From assembly GCA_038240075.1 (NCBI GenBank), contig JBBSEC010000008.1, forward strand, positions 1 to 64,000: 64,000 nt of DNA, in the 5' to 3' direction. Position 1 is the first letter of the stretch. Each line of letters starts with the position of its first letter. The DNA comes from DATBAK01 sp038240075. Lineage in GTDB: Bacteria; Actinomycetota; Acidimicrobiia; IMCC26256; PALSA-610. Below are positions 1-8,091 of this stretch, piece by piece. The notes under the pieces were generated by a model that saw only the letters and a program-made list of their open reading frames with translations, had not been told where the DNA came from and ran no database searches. The translations under genes were made by a program, and so were the position numbers.

Positions 1-1
1 G

Positions 2-370
2 GACGCGCGGTTCGACACGTTGCGCGCCGCGCTCGCCATCGCGGGCGCGTTCCCGATCACGGTCGACCGGGCCGACGCGGTCGAGTGGCTGCCGGCCCAG
101 CTAGCCGTTCCGCATTCCGGGTTGGCGACGGTCGTGATGCACTCCGTGTTCTGGCAGTACCTCTCGCCGAACGCGCAGGCGTCGATCGTGGCGAGCCTCG
201 CCGCGGCCGGTGCCCGCGCCGCACCCGACGCTCCGCTCGCGTGGGTGCGACTCGAGCCGTCGGAATCAGGGCGGTCGCTCGAGCTTCGGCGCACGCTGTG
301 GCCCGGCGACGAGGAGACCGTCCTGGCCAAGGCCGGCTTCCACGCCGGCCCCGTCACCTGGCTCGCCTGA
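2..370 (+). CDS. DUF2332 family protein, C-terminal part (5' truncated by window edge)
   Basis: The reading frame is open from the left edge, so the start lies outside the window; about 122 C-terminal residues are visible. The segment with VVMHSVFWQYL, followed by a basic/acidic stretch (WVRLEPSE) and a closing block where a hydrophobic strand ends at the stop, resembles the C-terminus of the DUF2332 family common in actinobacteria. The family has no established function. Codon usage is strongly GC-rich at third positions like its neighbours. The identification rests on a short fragment. Confidence 0.65.
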   Translation, partial: DARFDTLRAALAIAGAFPITVDRADAVEWLPAQLAVPHSGLATVVMHSVFWQYLSPNAQASIVASLAAAGARAAPDAPLAWVRLEPSESGRSLELRRTLWPGDEETVLAKAGFHAGPVTWLA

Positions 371-441
371 TCGGAGCAGGTGAGCGGTCAGCCCCGTATC
401 CGGCAGGGCCGCCGGGCGAGCCGAGCGAAGATGCGACCATG

Positions 442-1245
442 TCAGTCGAGGAGCGCGCCGAGCGCGGCGACGGCTCGGGGCACGGCCGACGCGTAGCCCT
501 CGGCGTCGATCTTCGGACCGATGAGCTCGAGGTCGAACACGCCGTCGTATCCCGACGCCACGACCTGACCGAGGATGCGAGCGAGCGGGATGTCGCCGTC
601 GCCGGGCACGCGCCGGTCGGGCGTCGCGAGCGTTCCGACTGCGAAGTCGCTCACCTGAACCAGTCGGATGACGTCGTGCGCGTCGGTGATGGTCTCCGGC
701 AGTCCGCGTTCGGCCCAACACGCGTTGATCTCCATGCACACGCCGGTTCCGAGCCGGCGCGCGAGGTCGACGGCGTCGTGCAGGGAGTGCACGAAGCCGA
801 CATCGACCCGCAACGAGTTCGTGTGCTCGACCGCGAACGGAATACCGAGTGCCCGCGCCTCGACGAGCACGGGTGCGAGCGCGGTCTCGAGCGCGTCCGC
901 GGCCTCGTCCCACGGGAGCGGCCCCGCGGGCCCGGTCGTGAAGACGACGCATCCCGTGTTCAGCGCGTGGCCGGTCTCGAGCGCGCGCACGAGGCGCTCG
1001 CGCTGCCGTTCCCATTGATCCGGTTGCGTGAGCGCGAACGGTCCGAGTCCGATGAGGTTCGCGACGCGCAGACCGCGGTCGACCGCTTCGGCCACGCGTC
1101 GCGTGCCGTCGACCCATCCGAACGCCTCGAGCTTCGCGACCGAGACGCCGACGCAGTCGATCGCGTGCGCCTCCCAGAAGTCGAGGTCGGCCGCGAGGTC
1201 GAGCTTGAACGTTGAGATCGCGCTCACGCAGATGCGGGGATGCAC
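442..1245 (-). CDS. Sugar phosphate isomerase/epimerase-like TIM-barrel protein
   Basis: The 267-residue product looks like an AP-endonuclease-2-type TIM barrel, the fold of xylose isomerase-like sugar isomerases and epimerases. Visible barrel landmarks are the first strand ICVSAISTF, the central FAVEHTN (metal-ligand-type Glu and His), GVCMEINACW, VQVSDF and the C-terminal FDLELIG. GTG at 1245 is chosen because it gives the usual short N-terminus just before the first strand; GTG at 1227 would cut into that strand. It lies 15 bases downstream of the SDR gene on the same strand, so the two are probably co-transcribed and may act on the same substrate, which cannot be named. Confidence 0.75.
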   Translation of the reverse strand: MHPRICVSAISTFKLDLAADLDFWEAHAIDCVGVSVAKLEAFGWVDGTRRVAEAVDRGLRVANLIGLGPFALTQPDQWERQRERLVRALETGHALNTGCVVFTTGPAGPLPWDEAADALETALAPVLVEARALGIPFAVEHTNSLRVDVGFVHSLHDAVDLARRLGTGVCMEINACWAERGLPETITDAHDVIRLVQVSDFAVGTLATPDRRVPGDGDIPLARILGQVVASGYDGVFDLELIGPKIDAEGYASAVPRAVAALGALLD

Positions 1246-1259
1246 GGGGTGCCTGCCGC

Positions 1260-2027
1260 TCAGCCCAGCGTCAGGCCGCGGGCGATGCTGCTGCCCCCGT
1301 CGACCTGGAGGTTGAGCCCGGTCACGAAGCCCGACTCCTGCGAGGCGAGGTAGACCGCGGCGTACGCGATGTCGTCGGCGTTCCCGAGCCGCGTGAGGTG
1401 CATGCCTTCGTAGCGGGCTCTGCGTTCGGCGTCGATGTCGGCGTCGCGCCGGTCGTTGAGCACGTACCCGGGGCTGATCGTGTTGCAGCGGACGCCACGG
1501 TCGGCGTAGTCGACGGCGATCGAGCGGGTCAGCGCGTTCAAGCCGCCTTTGCTCGCGATGTAGGCCGCGAAACCTCGGCTCGCGCGCTCGGCCTGCCGCG
1601 TCGAGATGTTGACGATCGAGCCGTGACCGGCGTCGACGAGGTGGGGGAGCGCCGCGCGCGTGAGCCACATCGGGGCGGTGAGGTTCACCGTGAGGATGAC
1701 CTGCCACGCCTCGGTGGTGACCGCGCCGACCGGTCCGTCTCCACCGTCGCCGCCGGCGGCGTTGTTCACGAGCACGGAGAGGCCGCCCAACGCCTCGGTG
1801 GCCGACGCGACGAGCGCGTCGCACGCTTCCTCGTCGCGCAGCTCGGCGGGAACGAAGCACGCGCGGCCGCCGTCGGACTCGATCGCGGCGACGACCGCGT
1901 CGCCGCGTGTCCGGTCGCGGCCGGTGACACACACGGCCGCGCCTTCGGCGGCGAAACGAAGTGCGATCGCGCGTCCGATGCCCGCCGTCGACCCCGTGAT
2001 GAGCGCTCGTTCCCCCGCCAGCCGCAC
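1260..2027 (-). CDS. Short-chain dehydrogenase/reductase (SDR)
   Basis: A classical SDR of 255 residues, the normal family length. The cofactor motif TGSTAGIG is at residues 11-18, NNAAG at 88-92, a catalytic serine near 142 in NISTRQ, and the YxxxK pair at Y156/K160. The arginine and aspartate residues after the second strand (TGRDRT) suggest NADPH preference. It resembles FabG-like 3-oxoacyl and sugar dehydrogenases, but the substrate is not determinable. It is the upstream member of a two-gene unit with the TIM-barrel protein. Confidence 0.85.
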   Translation of the reverse strand: MRLAGERALITGSTAGIGRAIALRFAAEGAAVCVTGRDRTRGDAVVAAIESDGGRACFVPAELRDEEACDALVASATEALGGLSVLVNNAAGGDGGDGPVGAVTTEAWQVILTVNLTAPMWLTRAALPHLVDAGHGSIVNISTRQAERASRGFAAYIASKGGLNALTRSIAVDYADRGVRCNTISPGYVLNDRRDADIDAERRARYEGMHLTRLGNADDIAYAAVYLASQESGFVTGLNLQVDGGSSIARGLTLG

Positions 2028-2051
2028 GCGGGCGAGGCTACCGGCGCGCGG

Positions 2052-3041
2052 TTATCGGCGAGCGCCGGCGTCGCGGAGCGCGAGCTCCAACGGCTCGCCC
2101 GGCAGGAGGGTCAGCACCTCGACGCCCGCCGCGGTGACCATCAGCGCGTGCTCGAACTGCGCGGTCAGCGAACCGTCGGCGGTGACCGCGGTCCAGCCGT
2201 CGGGCCAGATGCGACCGACGTCGTAACCGCCGGCCGTGACCATCGGCTCGATGGTGAACGTGACACCGGGCTCGAGGATCCCGTCGGCGCTCGGGTCGTA
2301 GTAGTGGGGAATCGTCGGCGCGGTATGGAACTCGCGGCCGACGCCGTGGCCGACGAACATCCGCACGACGCCGAACCCGGCGGCCTCGGCGTGCTCCTGG
2401 ATCGCGCGCCCGATCTCGTTCACCCGCCCTCCCGGACGAACCGCGGCGATCCCGTGCCACATGCACTCGCGGGTGACGCGCACCAGCCGTTCGGCTTCCG
2501 GATCGCATTCACCGACGAGAAAGGTCTCGCTGTGATCGCCGTGCACGCCGTCGAGGTAGATCGTCACGTCGCAGTTGACGATGTCGCCTTCGAGGAGGCG
2601 CCGGTCATCGGGGATGCCGTGGCAGATGACCTCGTTCACCGACGTGCACAGTGACTTCGGAAAGCCCCGGTAGTTCAGCGGGCTCGGATACCCGCCGCGC
2701 GCGATGCACGCGTCGTGCACGATCACGTCGAGCTCTTCGGTCGTCACGCCGGGACCGACCGCCGGCGCGACCTCGAGCAGCACCTCGCGTGCCGCACGTC
2801 CGGCCGCTCGCATCCGGTCGGCGTACTCGCCGGGCGGGAACGTCGGTACCAGCGCGGCCGCCCCGCGGGTGTCGCGGATGTACGGAGGGCGAGGGATGTT
2901 CGACCGCACCGGCCGCTCGGGCGAGACGTGTCCGGCCCGGATCCGCGGGCGCGACGCGGAGAGACTCCCTACCTCCACACCGCCGGGGCCTGCGGCCTCA
3001 CGGCGCCGCCCGAGGCGTCGCTTCTGCTGTCGTTTCGTCAC
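2052..3041 (-). CDS. map: Methionine aminopeptidase, type I, with N-terminal extension
   Basis: Removes initiator methionine from nascent proteins. The five metal ligands are all in place: D158 and D169 (DVTIYLDGVHGD), H232 (GHGVGREFH), E265 (TIEPM) and E297 (QFEHA). The core is preceded by about 70 residues, starting with a very basic stretch (TKRQQKRRLGRRR) and then a proline-rich RPVRSNIPRPPYI segment like the linker of long actinobacterial enzymes (MapB class). I place the start at GTG 3041; an in-frame TTG at 3050 would add three residues. It ends 24 bases before the SDR gene on the same strand. Confidence 0.9.
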   Translation of the reverse strand: MTKRQQKRRLGRRREAAGPGGVEVGSLSASRPRIRAGHVSPERPVRSNIPRPPYIRDTRGAAALVPTFPPGEYADRMRAAGRAAREVLLEVAPAVGPGVTTEELDVIVHDACIARGGYPSPLNYRGFPKSLCTSVNEVICHGIPDDRRLLEGDIVNCDVTIYLDGVHGDHSETFLVGECDPEAERLVRVTRECMWHGIAAVRPGGRVNEIGRAIQEHAEAAGFGVVRMFVGHGVGREFHTAPTIPHYYDPSADGILEPGVTFTIEPMVTAGGYDVGRIWPDGWTAVTADGSLTAQFEHALMVTAAGVEVLTLLPGEPLELALRDAGARR

Positions 3042-3090
3042 GGCCCGCAAGCGTACGCCTCGTGATGCGGTGTGTTATCCCGGCGATACT

Positions 3091-3130
3091 CAGGCGCAGC
3101 GCCGGCACATCAGGCGCAGCGCCGACACAC
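3091..3130. repeat. 20-bp tandem duplication over the 3' end of the Fur-family gene
   Basis: Positions 3091-3110 and 3111-3130 are two head-to-tail copies that match at 18 of 20 positions (both begin CAGGCGCAGC). One copy encodes the C-terminal CRRCA and stop of the Fur-family protein; the other lies just beyond the stop and repeats the same codons, so the metal-binding CxxC coding sequence is duplicated into the downstream spacer. It looks like a small slippage duplication. Confidence 0.7.
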
Positions 3131-3556
3131 GCCGATGAGGTCGAGGCGGTGGTGGTCGATGCGGAAGCCGGTTGCCTCGGCCGCGCCCGCCATCGCGGCG
3201 GCGACCGATCGTTCGAGGCCCGGCGACGCGGGGACGTCCTCGACCAGCCCGCACTCGGAGCACACGAGATGGTGGTGGTGCCCGCTCAGCGCCTCGCCCA
3301 GCTCGTAGCGGGCGAACTCGTCGTGGGTGACCACGCGGCGCACGACACCGGCCTGCTCGAGCACGACCAGGTTCCGGTAGAGCGAGCTCTGGGCCAGATC
3401 GGGGCGTTGATCCCGAATTTCGGGCATCGTGAGCGGCCGCTCGCTCGTCGCGAGCAGCTCCACGATCGACGCCCGCTTCTGGGTGAGCCGCAGACCGCCT
3501 CGGGCCAAATGCGCCGTCGCGGCTCCGCGCCAATCGGCGGTCGGCGATGCGGCCAT
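3110..3556 (-). CDS. Fur-family metalloregulator (Zur-like)
   Basis: A DNA-binding repressor of the ferric/zinc uptake regulator family, 148 residues. The N-terminal winged helix runs to about residue 85, with the recognition helix near SSLYRNLVVLEQAG. The metal-binding dimerisation half carries HHHH (93-96), CSEC (99-102) and CRRC (144-147), the two CxxC pairs of the structural zinc site. ATG 3556 begins MAASPTADW. The gene is divergent from the lipoprotein at 3611, and the 54-bp gap holds an inverted repeat that may be its operator. Zn, Fe or Mn specificity cannot be told apart from sequence reading alone. Confidence 0.85.
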   Translation of the reverse strand: MAASPTADWRGAATAHLARGGLRLTQKRASIVELLATSERPLTMPEIRDQRPDLAQSSLYRNLVVLEQAGVVRRVVTHDEFARYELGEALSGHHHHLVCSECGLVEDVPASPGLERSVAAAMAGAAEATGFRIDHHRLDLIGVCRRCA

Positions 3557-3557
3557 G

Positions 3558-3588
3558 GCTCCCAGTCTACGATGGACGGCCTGGGAGC
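3558..3588. promoter_or_regulatory. Inverted repeat between fur-like gene and divergent lipoprotein gene
   Basis: GCTCCCAG (3558-3565) and CTGGGAGC (3581-3588) form a perfect 8-bp inverted repeat with a 15-base spacer, starting one base from the regulator's start codon. Position in a divergent intergenic region suggests an operator, possibly autoregulatory, but it does not match the canonical 7-1-7 Fur/Zur box. Confidence 0.4.
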
Positions 3589-3610
3589 GGGCCCGGTCTG
3601 AAAGGCACAG

Positions 3611-5338
3611 ATGCGGCCCGTCCATGGTCATTCTGCGTTTCGTCCTGCACTGCCGTTCGTTGCGCTCGTCGCCGCGGTCGCGCTCCTCGGCGCCTGCGGG
3701 AGCAGCAAGGGCACGAGCGCTGCGCCGCCGAGCACCACTCGTGCGACGACCGTTGTGACGAAGGACGGCGGGACGCTCGTCGTCGGCGCCGAGCAGGAGC
3801 CCGACTGCTTCGACTGGCTCGGCGACTGCGCCGCGTCGAGCTGGGGAAGTTGGATCGCGCAGTTCCAGACGATCCCGCGCGTGTTCGACACCGACGCACG
3901 CGCCGACGGCTCGCTGCAAAACGTGCCGAGCAAGCTCCTTGTCGACGCGCCGACGTTCGCGACGACCCCGGTCGAGACGATCACCTACCACCTCAACCCG
4001 AAGGCGGTCTGGTCCGACGGTGTCGCGATCACGTGCGCCGACTTCGCGTACACCGTCGATCAGGAACAGCACGCGAACAACATTCTCGATCGTTCCGGTT
4101 ACACCGACATCGCGCGGGTCGACTGCCCCGAGCCGACGACGGTCGTCGTCCTCTACAAGTCGGGAACGACGTACGCGGGTTGGCAGGCGCTGTTCGGAGC
4201 GAGCACCGGTGTGTACCCGTCGCACATTCTCAAGGGCCACGACCGCGACGCGATGATGAAGAACGGCTACTCGTGGTCGGGTGGCCCGTGGATCGCGGCG
4301 TGGGCGAAGGGCGACAACGTCACGCTCACTCCGAACCGCCGGTACTGGGGTGGCCAGGCCCACCTCCACAAGGTGGTCTTCAAGTTCGAGAGCGACACCG
4401 CGGCGGAGTTCCAGGCCTTTCGCTCGAACCAGCTGCAGGCGATCTACCCGCAGCCGCAGGTCGACGTCGTGAGCGCGATCAAGGCCGGTCTCGGGAACGC
4501 GAACCTGCTGACGAACGCGCACACGGCCTACGTCGAGGCGCTGTTCGTCAACAACGCGCGGCCTCCGTTTACCGACGTCGCGGTGCGGAAGGCGTTTGCG
4601 TATGCGATCGATCGGGTTGCGATCGTGAAGCAGCTCTTCGGATCGCTGGGAGTCGACCAGCCGTCGAACTCGATCAACCCCTACGCGATCAAGGACTACT
4701 CCGACCAGAACGCGTTCGCGACGTACCACCTCGATCTGGGCATGGTCTCGAAGCTCATGACGGGGGCCGGTTGGAGCGAGGACGGCAAGGGCATCTGGAC
4801 CAAGGCCGGCAAGCAGGCCGCGTTCACGCTCACCACCACGGCCGGCGACAAGCGCCGGCAGCTCACCGCGCAGGTCGTCGCGCAGGAGTTGAAGGACGCG
4901 GGGTTCGCAGTGAAGCTCGACTTCCAGAGCCTGTCGGTCATCGGCGGCACCGAGCTGCCGAACGGCACCGCCGACGTCCTGCTGATCGCGAGCGGACTCA
5001 CGAGCTTCACGCCCGGCCAGTGCACGGGCTTCTGCTCGACGAACGTGCCCGGCCCCGCGAACCAGCAGTCGGGGCAGAACTACTTCCGCGTCCGCAACCG
5101 GCAGCTCGACACGTTGCTCGAGGGAGTCGACACGAGCCTCGACGACGCGACCCGGCGCGCGGACGCCAAGCAGGCCGACGACGTCATGGCCGCGAACATG
5201 GTCGTGCTGCCGCTCGACCCGCTTCCCGACATCCTGATCTGGAGCAAGCGCGTGGTCGGACCGATCAGCGACAACTCGGTCGAAGGGATGTTCTGGAACC
5301 TCGCCGACTGGGGTTGCGTCGACGGCGTGTGCAGCTGA
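3611..5338 (+). CDS. ABC transporter substrate-binding lipoprotein, peptide-type (SBP_bac_5)
   Basis: Extracytoplasmic binding protein of 575 residues. The N-terminus is a lipoprotein signal with a hydrophobic run and lipobox LLGAC, so C29 would be acylated and the protein tethered outside the membrane. The mature part resembles dipeptide/oligopeptide-binding proteins: GGTLVVGAEQEPDCFD at the start of the domain, TITYHLNPKAVWSDG and the later FVNNARPPFTDVAVRKAFAYAID typical of this family. The start ATG follows AAAGG. No permease or ATPase genes lie nearby, so the ligand and partner transporter are unknown. Confidence 0.85.
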   Translation: MRPVHGHSAFRPALPFVALVAAVALLGACGSSKGTSAAPPSTTRATTVVTKDGGTLVVGAEQEPDCFDWLGDCAASSWGSWIAQFQTIPRVFDTDARADGSLQNVPSKLLVDAPTFATTPVETITYHLNPKAVWSDGVAITCADFAYTVDQEQHANNILDRSGYTDIARVDCPEPTTVVVLYKSGTTYAGWQALFGASTGVYPSHILKGHDRDAMMKNGYSWSGGPWIAAWAKGDNVTLTPNRRYWGGQAHLHKVVFKFESDTAAEFQAFRSNQLQAIYPQPQVDVVSAIKAGLGNANLLTNAHTAYVEALFVNNARPPFTDVAVRKAFAYAIDRVAIVKQLFGSLGVDQPSNSINPYAIKDYSDQNAFATYHLDLGMVSKLMTGAGWSEDGKGIWTKAGKQAAFTLTTTAGDKRRQLTAQVVAQELKDAGFAVKLDFQSLSVIGGTELPNGTADVLLIASGLTSFTPGQCTGFCSTNVPGPANQQSGQNYFRVRNRQLDTLLEGVDTSLDDATRRADAKQADDVMAANMVVLPLDPLPDILIWSKRVVGPISDNSVEGMFWNLADWGCVDGVCS

Positions 5339-5383
5339 TCCGCCTCCATTGGGAGTCGTGCGGCGCGTTATAGCGTTCCCGCG

Positions 5384-6166
5384 ATGGACCCGACGGCTCG
5401 TTTCGTGGCGCTCGTCAGCGACGTCACGATCGAGCCGCCCCTCGACGTCGCCGCACTCCTCATCGCGGCGCACGTGCATCCCGCGCTCGACGTCGACCTC
5501 TGGACCGGCCGGCTCGACGACATCGCGCGAGCGTGCGCGGACGCGACCTTCGACGGTGTGCGGCACCAGCTGTTCGCGGTCGAGGGGTTCCGCGGCAACA
5601 TCGAGCGGTACGACGATCCTGCCAACTCGCTCCTCGACGCGGTGTTGGAGCGTCGCCTCGGAATCCCGATCACGTTGGCGGTCGTCATGATCGAGGTTGC
5701 GCGCCGGATCGGGGTCGGCGCGGCCGGTATCGGCATGCCCGGCCATTTCCTCGTCGGCGATCCCGAGCGGCCCGGTTGCTTCTGCGACGTCTTCTCCGGC
5801 GGGACGTTGTTGGGCGAAGAGGAGTGCGCCGCGATCTTCTCCCGAGCGCTCGGCCCCGGCCACGCGTTCGAGCCGGAGATGCTCGCGCCGACGGGCGCCC
5901 GCGCGATCCTCGCCCGGGTGCTCGCGAACCTCGAGCGATCGTCGTTGGCCGGCGATCCGGTGCACGCGACCTGGATGGCGACGTTGCACTTCTCGATCGC
6001 GGGGCTCCCGATCGTCGAGCGGCTCGGTCTCGCCCGTCGCCTCGGCTACCTCGGGCGCATCACGGTCGCCGCCGACGAGCTCGACACGCTGGCCGAGCTG
6101 GTCTCCGAGGAGCCCGCGCAACGGCTCCGCGACGAAGCCCGCGCGCTGCGCTCGCGGCTCAACTGA
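5384..6166 (+). CDS. SirB1/transglutaminase-like family protein
   Basis: A 260-residue protein with the diagnostic block SLLDAVLERRLGIPITLAVVMIEVARRIG followed by GIGMPGHFLVG, characteristic of the Transglut_core2 (SirB1) family. The C-terminal third is helical and resembles the TPR-like tail of these proteins. The family adopts a papain/transglutaminase-like fold, but catalytic activity is unproven and the biological role is unclear. It stands 45 bases after the lipoprotein and 33 bases before the LON-domain gene, so a loose operon is possible. Confidence 0.8.
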   Translation: MDPTARFVALVSDVTIEPPLDVAALLIAAHVHPALDVDLWTGRLDDIARACADATFDGVRHQLFAVEGFRGNIERYDDPANSLLDAVLERRLGIPITLAVVMIEVARRIGVGAAGIGMPGHFLVGDPERPGCFCDVFSGGTLLGEEECAAIFSRALGPGHAFEPEMLAPTGARAILARVLANLERSSLAGDPVHATWMATLHFSIAGLPIVERLGLARRLGYLGRITVAADELDTLAELVSEEPAQRLRDEARALRSRLN

Positions 6167-6199
6167 CCGCGTGTCATCTGACCGGTTGGTCACGCGCCG

Positions 6200-6832
6200 A
6201 TGAGCCGGATCGCACCGATGTTCCCGCTCGGAACCGTGCTGTTCCCGCACGCGGTGCTGCCGCTGCACGTGTTCGAGCCGCGCTATCGGGCGTTGACGCG
6301 CGCGGTGCTCGACGGAGACCAGGAGTTCGGCGTCGTGCTCATCGAGCGCGGTAGCGAAGTCGGCGGCGGCGATGTGCGCTTCGACGTCGGCACGGTGGCG
6401 CACATCGTGCAGGCCTCCGAGCTGGCCGACGGACGCTTCGCACTCGCGGTCGTCGGCGTGTCGCGGTTCCGAGTCGACCAGTGGCTCCCCGACGAGCCGT
6501 ATCCCCGCGCCGAGATCGTGGTGCTCGACGATGACAACCATGCCGATGCGACGCCCGCGGCCGCCGCGGCCGCGTTGGTCGACCCCGTCGTCGCGACACT
6601 GCGCGAGGTGTACGAGCTCTTCGGTCGCGTGCACGCCGTCGCGACGAGCGCGCCGTCGGACTTCTCGCCCGATCCTGAGCAGGCGTCCTTCGAGGTGGCC
6701 GCCGCGGCCGCACTCGGTCCGCTCGACGCGCAGCGCGTGCTCGAGATCCCCGACACCGGTGCGCGTCTGCGCGTGCTGAGCGAGCTGCTCGTCGATCACG
6801 CGGCTCTGTTGCGCAGTCAGCTCGGAGGCTGA
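6200..6832 (+). CDS. Stand-alone LON substrate-binding domain protein
   Basis: The 210 residues match the N-terminal domain of Lon protease: MFPLGTVLFPHAVLPLHVFEPRYRAL at the N-terminus, FGVVLIERG, and the GVSRFRV strand. There is no AAA+ ATPase or protease domain, so this is the short domain-only form frequent in actinobacteria. Its role is unknown; by analogy with Lon it may bind exposed hydrophobic peptides. An acidic/alanine-rich helical segment follows at about residues 110-150. Confidence 0.85.
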   Translation: MSRIAPMFPLGTVLFPHAVLPLHVFEPRYRALTRAVLDGDQEFGVVLIERGSEVGGGDVRFDVGTVAHIVQASELADGRFALAVVGVSRFRVDQWLPDEPYPRAEIVVLDDDNHADATPAAAAAALVDPVVATLREVYELFGRVHAVATSAPSDFSPDPEQASFEVAAAAALGPLDAQRVLEIPDTGARLRVLSELLVDHAALLRSQLGG

Positions 6833-6876
6833 CCGCACCCGATCGCGAGCGTGTCGCCCGTGGGTAACCTCGCGCC

Positions 6877-7239
6877 ATGAACGACACCCCAATCGACGAA
6901 GCGGCCGCGCGGAGCAGGCTCGACGCGGAGCGCGAGAAGCTGCAGGGCCTGGTCGCGGGTCTGCGCAGCGAGACGACGCAGGGCGAGGCGCAGCCCGACG
7001 CCGAAGCCGGTTCCTACGAGCAGCACCCCGGCAACGTCACGGGCGAGACGTTCGAGCGCGAGAAGGATCTCGCGATCCTCGAAGGCCTCGAGACCGAGCT
7101 CGCCGAGGTCGAGGCCGCGTTGCGCCGGCTCGACGACGGCACCTACGGCATCGACGAGGTGACCGGCGAGCGCATCGACCCCGCGCGACTCGAGGCCCTG
7201 CCCAACGCACGCACCAACGTCGATTCAGAACCGGCCTGA
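6877..7239 (+). CDS. DksA/TraR-like coiled-coil protein lacking the zinc cysteines
   Basis: 120 residues: a helical coiled-coil region (about residues 8-28 and 55-85) and a C-terminal segment with DGTYGIDEVTGERIDPARLEALPNA. This aligns with the conserved end of the DksA/TraR zinc-finger family (GTYG-x-C-x-x-C-GE-I-x-x-x-RLEA-x-P), but the cysteine positions are occupied by Asp and Thr, and the final CxxC is absent. The protein therefore cannot bind zinc in the usual way. RNA polymerase secondary-channel binding is possible but unproven. Confidence 0.7.
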   Translation: MNDTPIDEAAARSRLDAEREKLQGLVAGLRSETTQGEAQPDAEAGSYEQHPGNVTGETFEREKDLAILEGLETELAEVEAALRRLDDGTYGIDEVTGERIDPARLEALPNARTNVDSEPA

Positions 7240-7271
7240 CCGCGCGGTCGAGCCGCACCCGACTGCGCCGC

Positions 7272-7559
7272 GTGCCTGCCGTCCGTCTCCTGCTGTTTGC
7301 CCGGGCCCGTGAGGCCGCCGGCCGCCGCGACGACGTGGTCGACGCCGCGACGCTCGGTGACCTGCTCGCCGGTGTCCGCGATCGCTACGGGCCCGAGTTC
7401 ACCGACGTATTGGCCGCGTCGCGCGTGTGGATCAACGGCGAGGAGCCCCATGATGGCGACGCGACGGTGCTCTCCGACGGAGACGAGGTCGCCGTGTTGC
7501 CTCCGGTGAGCGGGGGCGGCCACGAGTGGGGCCGCGATAGCCTGAAATTCGGCTCGTAA
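7272..7559 (+). CDS. MoaD/ThiS-family ubiquitin-like sulfur carrier with C-terminal tail
   Basis: A beta-grasp protein of 95 residues, MoaD-like: VRLLLFARAREAAGR at the N-terminus, VWINGEEPHDGDATVLSDGDEVAVLPPVSGGG near the end. Sulfur carriers normally end in Gly-Gly, which is adenylated and thiocarboxylated. Here the Gly run (81-83) is followed by 12 further residues (HEWGRDSLKFGS), so the protein would need trimming or does not act as a carrier. No molybdopterin or thiamine genes are nearby. The start is GTG at 7272. Confidence 0.75.
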   Translation: MPAVRLLLFARAREAAGRRDDVVDAATLGDLLAGVRDRYGPEFTDVLAASRVWINGEEPHDGDATVLSDGDEVAVLPPVSGGGHEWGRDSLKFGS

Positions 7560-7581
7560 CCGTTTCACCACGCGGACAGAG

Positions 7582-8091
7582 GTGAGTGCAACGCAACGCA
7601 TCCAGCACCTGGTCGCCCCTGAGTTCTCTTCCGGTCTCGGCGACCGCGACCTCGATGCCCTGCGACTGATGCGTACCGAGTGCGGCGAAGTCGAGCACGC
7701 GGTGTCGTACACGCGCCGGTTGGCACAGGGCCGGTTCGAGATCCTCACCGCCGAGCAGACCCGGCGCCGCGAGGGTGGATCGGTGCAAGACCTGATCGCC
7801 GACCTCCCGCGCATCCTCGGCGAGGAGCGCGGTCGGGCGACGGCGGCCAACACCCGCGCCACCACCGCCGACGAGCCCGCGCTCGACATCGACTGGGGAC
7901 CGCAGGGGCGGTTGATCGACGACGACACGCTCGCGAACCTCGCCGACCTCAGCGACGCCGACCTCGCCACGTCGATCGCGGGACTCAGCGAGTTCGAGCA
8001 CGACCTGTCGGAGCACCGTCGCGCGCTGCACCAGGTGATCGATGCGATCGAGCACGAGATCGCCACGCGGGCTGCCGCCGACGTGGGATGA
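7582..8091 (+). CDS. RsiG-like protein, candidate c-di-GMP-responsive anti-sigma factor
   Basis: A 169-residue helical protein. Residues 38-53 read E-HAV-S-YT-R-RLA-Q-GRF-E, matching the published RsiG c-di-GMP signature E(X3)S(X2)R(X3)Q(X3)D except Glu for the final Asp. Residues 139-154 read E-HDL-S-EH-R-RAL-H-QVI-D, a second copy with His for Gln. In Streptomyces, RsiG binds c-di-GMP through two such helices and then sequesters the sigma factor WhiG. A flexible linker (about 80-115) joins the two helical halves. The stop overlaps the ATG of the XRE regulator (ATGA), so the two are translationally coupled. The functional call is by motif only. Confidence 0.7.
   Translation: MSATQRIQHLVAPEFSSGLGDRDLDALRLMRTECGEVEHAVSYTRRLAQGRFEILTAEQTRRREGGSVQDLIADLPRILGEERGRATAANTRATTADEPALDIDWGPQGRLIDDDTLANLADLSDADLATSIAGLSEFEHDLSEHRRALHQVIDAIEHEIATRAAADVG

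Noticed and set aside
3557..6892. Long minus-strand extension upstream of the Fur-family gene
   Set aside because: Only the last 148 codons show a protein family; the rest is antisense to three recognisable plus-strand genes.
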